A DNA stretch of 64,000 nucleotides from positions 186,001 to 250,000 of the forward strand of contig JAIQGK010000006.1 of the NCBI GenBank assembly GCA_020072645.1, read 5' to 3'. The stretch comes from Terriglobia bacterium. Its GTDB lineage: Bacteria > Acidobacteriota > Terriglobia > Terriglobales > Acidobacteriaceae. The translations under genes were made by a program, and so were the position numbers. The notes beneath the pieces are model-generated. The model was not told the origin of the DNA and ran no database searches. It worked only from the letters and a program-made list of their open reading frames with translations. This document shows, one piece after another, positions 60,479 through 64,000 of this stretch. Position 1 is the first letter of the stretch, and every line of letters begins with the position of its first letter.

Positions 60479-63264
60479 ATTCTCCTCAGATTATTACGTT
60501 TTACTCTTATAAGGGAGGAACGGGAAGGTCGATGGCGCTGGCGAATGCAGGTTGTCTTCTGGCTCGCGGCGCGGGGCGAGTTTTGCTCATGGATTGGGAT
60601 TTGGAGGCGCCCGGACTACATCGGTTTTTTCCTAAGTCCTCGGAGCATCCAGAACACGCTTCACGGCCGGGAATCATCAATTATTTTCATGCTCTCGAAA
60701 GCTTCCTGTCTAAATCGAAGGATCTTTATGACGAGATAAGCCAGCCAACAGGGTGGCGCACGCTCGGCAATATTCTTCCTCTGGACCGGTACTTAGTCTC
60801 GGATGTGAGGCCCAATGTAGATCTAATGAAAGCCGGGAGCTTAGATCCGCGAAGTAACGGAAACCTTGATGCCGACTATGCGCGACTAGTGAGCTCGTTT
60901 CATTGGGCCTCATTCTATGCTAAATATCCTGCTATTTTCGTTGCATTCCGAAGTCTTGTAACAAGTCACTACGACTACTGCCTTGTTGATTCTCGCACTG
61001 GCATTACCGATGTTAGTGGTATTTGCACAACGCTTTTGCCCGAAAAACTTGTTGGTGTCTTCACTCCAAACCGGCAGAGTTTATACGGTCTTCTTCAGGT
61101 GATTGATGAGGTACTGGCCTACCGGAAAACGTCAGACGATTTCCGCCCACTATCGGTTTTTCCGTTACCAAGCCGAATTGATATTAACGAGAAGATATTG
61201 AAGGAGCAATGGCGTTTAGAGTATCAGAAGAATATTGAGACGTTATTTTGCAAGGCCTACGGACTCGCCGAATGCGACATGAACGAATATTTCGATGAAG
61301 TTCAGTTACCTTATCTTAGCTATTATTCTTATGGTGAGAATGTCGCAGTTCTCGAGGAGCGACCAGATGCCTTATCTTTGAGTAGAGCATATCAGGCCTT
61401 TGTGACGAAGCTGATTGAGTCTGAATTGCCGTGGAAACCAATCCCCATAGATCAGGAACGTAGGCTCCGCGTATTTATTAGCTACGCGTCGCCAGATAAA
61501 GATGACGCTCTTCGGTTATGTGATCGTCTGATAGTCGACGGTATTCGGCCTTGGATAGATGATACAGACATCCTTCCTGGAGAGAGTCTGCAACAGTCAA
61601 TAGCAAACGCAATTCGCGAAAGTGATGTAGGCGTGATCTGTATGTCCTCAAAATCGCGGCACGCTCCAAATGACGTTGCATCGGCGAGCTTTCAAGCTGT
61701 TCGTCGCCTCGGAGAAAGCCTCGATTCATTCAAGATTGTGCCGGTTAGGTTTGATAAATCTGATTTGCCAGATTGGCTTCAGAATCGCCAGAGTGCTGAT
61801 TTGTTTGAACCTGATGGGTACTCCAAGCTGCTGACCTCCTTGCGTTCAATTGCAAAGGATATTGGTGCAGTTGCGCTGCCCGACGAAGCTTCCGATTCAG
61901 AAGTATTGGCATTAGCTACCCGTTACAGAAATGAAGGTAAGTTTGGCGACGCCGAGGCACTGTACAAGCGGGCAATTGAGACGAATGAAAAGACTTTCGG
62001 CCGCGACCACCTTAGCGCGGTCACATTCATCAAGAACCTAGCTAACTTGTGTGCCGATCAAGGCAGACTAGTTGAAGCTGAGTCGCTCTACTGTCGTGTT
62101 GTGATGATCCTCGAAAAAAATCCGGCATTGGGCGGGATAAGCGCGATTGACACGATGGAAAGCCTCGCTCTTGTTTATCGCTCTCAAGGAAAATATGCCG
62201 AAGCTGAAGCGATCTATTTACGCGTTTTAGATTTGACAACTCAAACGTTGAGCAAAAGTGAACCTGGGTTGGCTTCAATCCTGAACCGCACAGTCGGCAA
62301 TTTAGCAACAATCTACAGGATACAAGGGCGTTTTCAGGAATGGGAATCTCTTTATCATCGAGTGATTGCTGTCAAGACTCAAGTCTTCGGGTCCGAACAT
62401 CCTGAAATCGCAATCACGCTGAACCGCCTCGGGGTATTCCTGAGAATGCAAAAGCGATACAACGAAGCGGAAGTAACATATAAGAAGTCACTAAGAATTG
62501 CGGAGCTCAGCTATGGAAATGAGCACCCAGAGGTCACGGCGATACTCACGAATCTAGCGATGCTCCTTCGTGTCCAAGCCAGATACGCCGAAGCAGAAGC
62601 CTTATTAAAGCAGGCTCTCTCAATTAAGGAAAAAACCTTTGGCCCAGACCACCCCGACATAGCCAACACACTAAATAGCTTGGCCAGTACTTGCCAGCGA
62701 GAAGGGCGCTACGATGAGGCTGAAATGTTTTATCGGCGGGCATTGAAAATTAAAGAGGCGGCATTGTCACCCTCTAATCCGGATATTTCCAACCAACTCT
62801 TCAGTTTAGCATCCTTGTACTTAAGAGCTGAACGCTACCTGGAGGCTGAACCGCTTCTTGTGCGCGCGCTGGAGCTTAAAGAGAAGACGTTCGGATCGGA
62901 TCACCCAGATGTTGTTGCTAGTATGAACAGTTTGGCAGGGATATATGCGCTTACAGGGCGGTTTAGCGAAGCCGAATTGCTTCTAGAGCGAGCACTATCG
63001 ATCCGGCAACGAGCACTGGGAGCCGAGCATCCTCGGACCGCCAGCAGCCTTGCAAGGCTGGCTTCATTGTATCGTCAGGAGCATCTCTACCGTCAGGCTG
63101 AGCCATTATATTTAAGGGCATTGGAAATAAGAACAAAAGTCTTAGGCGCAGATCATGTGCAAACGCTTCACACTCTGAAGCAGTTGGCGGGATGTTATCG
63201 TGAATTGGGAAGAAACACCGAGGCAGAGACTCTTCTTTTGCGCGGAAGGCTCAGTGAACAGTAG
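60472..63264 (+). CDS. KGGxGR ATPase - TIR - tetratricopeptide repeat protein
   Basis: 930 residues. Residues 1-320: a MinD/ParA-like SIMIBI ATPase with deviant Walker A YKGGTGRSM (K14, G18-R19-S20), switch LLMDWDLEAPGL (D41, D43) and Walker B YCLVDSRTGITD. Residues about 331-465: a TIR domain (LRVFISYASPDKDDALRLCD, RPWIDDTDILPGESL, IVPVRFDKSDLPDWL) in which A405 stands at the usual catalytic glutamate position. Residues about 480-925: about ten 42-residue TPRs of the kinesin-light-chain type (AEAEALLKQALSIKEKTFGP). Resembles, by my recollection, FxsT-type proteins. Likely the sensor or scaffold for the adjacent TIR effector. Confidence 0.85.
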   Translation: MVNSPQIITFYSYKGGTGRSMALANAGCLLARGAGRVLLMDWDLEAPGLHRFFPKSSEHPEHASRPGIINYFHALESFLSKSKDLYDEISQPTGWRTLGNILPLDRYLVSDVRPNVDLMKAGSLDPRSNGNLDADYARLVSSFHWASFYAKYPAIFVAFRSLVTSHYDYCLVDSRTGITDVSGICTTLLPEKLVGVFTPNRQSLYGLLQVIDEVLAYRKTSDDFRPLSVFPLPSRIDINEKILKEQWRLEYQKNIETLFCKAYGLAECDMNEYFDEVQLPYLSYYSYGENVAVLEERPDALSLSRAYQAFVTKLIESELPWKPIPIDQERRLRVFISYASPDKDDALRLCDRLIVDGIRPWIDDTDILPGESLQQSIANAIRESDVGVICMSSKSRHAPNDVASASFQAVRRLGESLDSFKIVPVRFDKSDLPDWLQNRQSADLFEPDGYSKLLTSLRSIAKDIGAVALPDEASDSEVLALATRYRNEGKFGDAEALYKRAIETNEKTFGRDHLSAVTFIKNLANLCADQGRLVEAESLYCRVVMILEKNPALGGISAIDTMESLALVYRSQGKYAEAEAIYLRVLDLTTQTLSKSEPGLASILNRTVGNLATIYRIQGRFQEWESLYHRVIAVKTQVFGSEHPEIAITLNRLGVFLRMQKRYNEAEVTYKKSLRIAELSYGNEHPEVTAILTNLAMLLRVQARYAEAEALLKQALSIKEKTFGPDHPDIANTLNSLASTCQREGRYDEAEMFYRRALKIKEAALSPSNPDISNQLFSLASLYLRAERYLEAEPLLVRALELKEKTFGSDHPDVVASMNSLAGIYALTGRFSEAELLLERALSIRQRALGAEHPRTASSLARLASLYRQEHLYRQAEPLYLRALEIRTKVLGADHVQTLHTLKQLAGCYRELGRNTEAETLLLRGRLSEQ

Positions 63265-63297
63265 GCCGTAGCCGTACAAACGGATAGTTGACTACTC

Positions 63298-64000
63298 CTA
63301 CTCCCGCAACTCCACTACCGTCGCGCCGGCTCCGCCTTCATTCTGTTGCGGCTCTGCAACTGTCGCCACGTGAGGATGCTTTTGCAGGTATTGACGCAGC
63401 GCTTTCCGTAGAATCCCCATGCCGCTGCCGTGGACGATGCGCACGCGCGTGAGCCCCGCCAAAAATGCGCGGTCGATAAACTTTTCTACCGCGCTGGTGG
63501 CTTCGTCCACATTGCGACCGATGACGTTGAGCTCAGTGGGCGCCCTGGAATCTTCTTTTAACGTTACGGAGATGCCACGCGCTCGGGCCGCCGCGACAGG
63601 ATTTATGGCGCCGCGTGCCGCAGCTCCGCCGGGAGAGAAAACTTCCGCAACATCATGCCGGGGAATCTTCATCTTCATGTTGCCGATTTCGACTTCAAAG
63701 GTGTTCTCATCGAGTTTGCGCTTGATCACGGCGGTGCGGCCAAGGGACTTGAGCTTGACGGTATCGCCTTCAGAGATGTGCTTGACCTCATGGGGACGCG
63801 CGTTGGGATCGCCCTGGTCTGCGCCGGTTTTGTGCGCCACCACGCCGGCGTCAAACTGCTCTTTGAATTCACGGCGCAGCTTGGCGATGCGCTGCTCCGC
63901 CTGCTTGCTGAGCTTTTGCGCGGCGGCGCGGTCCTGCACGGCGCTGACGGCCTCGCGCACCTGGTACTCAAAGTCCTTGATGAGCGATTCCATCTTGCGC
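63298..64000 (-). CDS. mutS2: Endonuclease MutS2, C-terminal part (cut by window end)
   Basis: 231 residues and more visible. A coiled-coil segment (AAAQKLSKQAEQRIAKLRRE), a KOW-like beta segment (EGDTVKLKSLGRTAVIKRKL), and a C-terminal Smr nuclease domain (ELNVIGRNVDEATSAVEKFI ... VRIVHGSGMGILRKALRQYL). Reading continues beyond the right edge, so the ATG at 63993 is internal. MutS2 acts in recombination suppression and ribosome rescue. It marks the return of core genes and converges on the TIR operon with a 33-nt gap. Confidence 0.93.
   Translation of the reverse strand, partial: RKMESLIKDFEYQVREAVSAVQDRAAAQKLSKQAEQRIAKLRREFKEQFDAGVVAHKTGADQGDPNARPHEVKHISEGDTVKLKSLGRTAVIKRKLDENTFEVEIGNMKMKIPRHDVAEVFSPGGAAARGAINPVAAARARGISVTLKEDSRAPTELNVIGRNVDEATSAVEKFIDRAFLAGLTRVRIVHGSGMGILRKALRQYLQKHPHVATVAEPQQNEGGAGATVVELRE

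Overview
The window looks like a chromosomal segment of an acidobacterium. This is inferred from gene content and style, not from a database search: rpoN next to long-form hpf, a DUF2934 protein, DUF4382 and VPS10/BNR-type secreted proteins, TPR-aspartyl protease fusions, stand-alone receiver proteins and dispersed ACCACAAAGGACACGAAGG inverted repeats. Most core genes read as moderately GC-rich with clear Shine-Dalgarno sequences.

Layout. 1-15.4 kb is core: the rpoN end, hpf, a stress-type set (PfpI, zinc alcohol dehydrogenase, SRPBCC), a TetR/membrane-protein pair, dnaX-ybaB-recR, a SET-domain methyltransferase and a cytochrome c maturation operon (ccmF-ccmH plus two partners). 15.4-30.85 kb is a genomic island. 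It starts in the 3' end of tRNA-Glu(CTC), whose sequence supplies the C-terminus of a large serine recombinase, and ends at a frameshifted remnant of a second, related recombinase tail. Its cargo is a type III restriction-modification operon (mod-res) with a third nuclease-like gene, a divergent zincin metalloprotease / membrane protein pair, and several small zinc-finger and HTH proteins. 30.9-55.1 kb is core again: an R2-like ligand-binding oxidase, DinB, RsgA, histidine kinases, a tandem pair of TPR/retropepsin proteins, tRNA-Leu(TAG), a signalling cluster (TPR outer-membrane protein, NtrC-family regulator, CHASE2 kinase, FecR protein), a DUF4382 lipoprotein, a large BNR-repeat protein and an HpnK-like deacetylase.

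55.1-63.3 kb is accessory DNA: a winged-helix regulator divergent from a promoter with inverted operator half-sites, an IS1595-family transposase, two overlapping small membrane proteins, and a two-gene TIR system. The latter is a 218-residue TIR protein overlapping by 7 nt a 930-residue protein that joins a KGGxGR ATPase, a second TIR domain and about ten TPRs. I regard this as the most interesting system here. The smaller TIR keeps the W-C-x-x-E active-site pattern, while the TIR in the large protein seems to have Ala405 at the glutamate position, which suggests an effector/sensor split. The window closes inside mutS2.

Boundaries, starts and family names come from reading the sequence and its translation. 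No similarity search, folding program or composition calculation was run.
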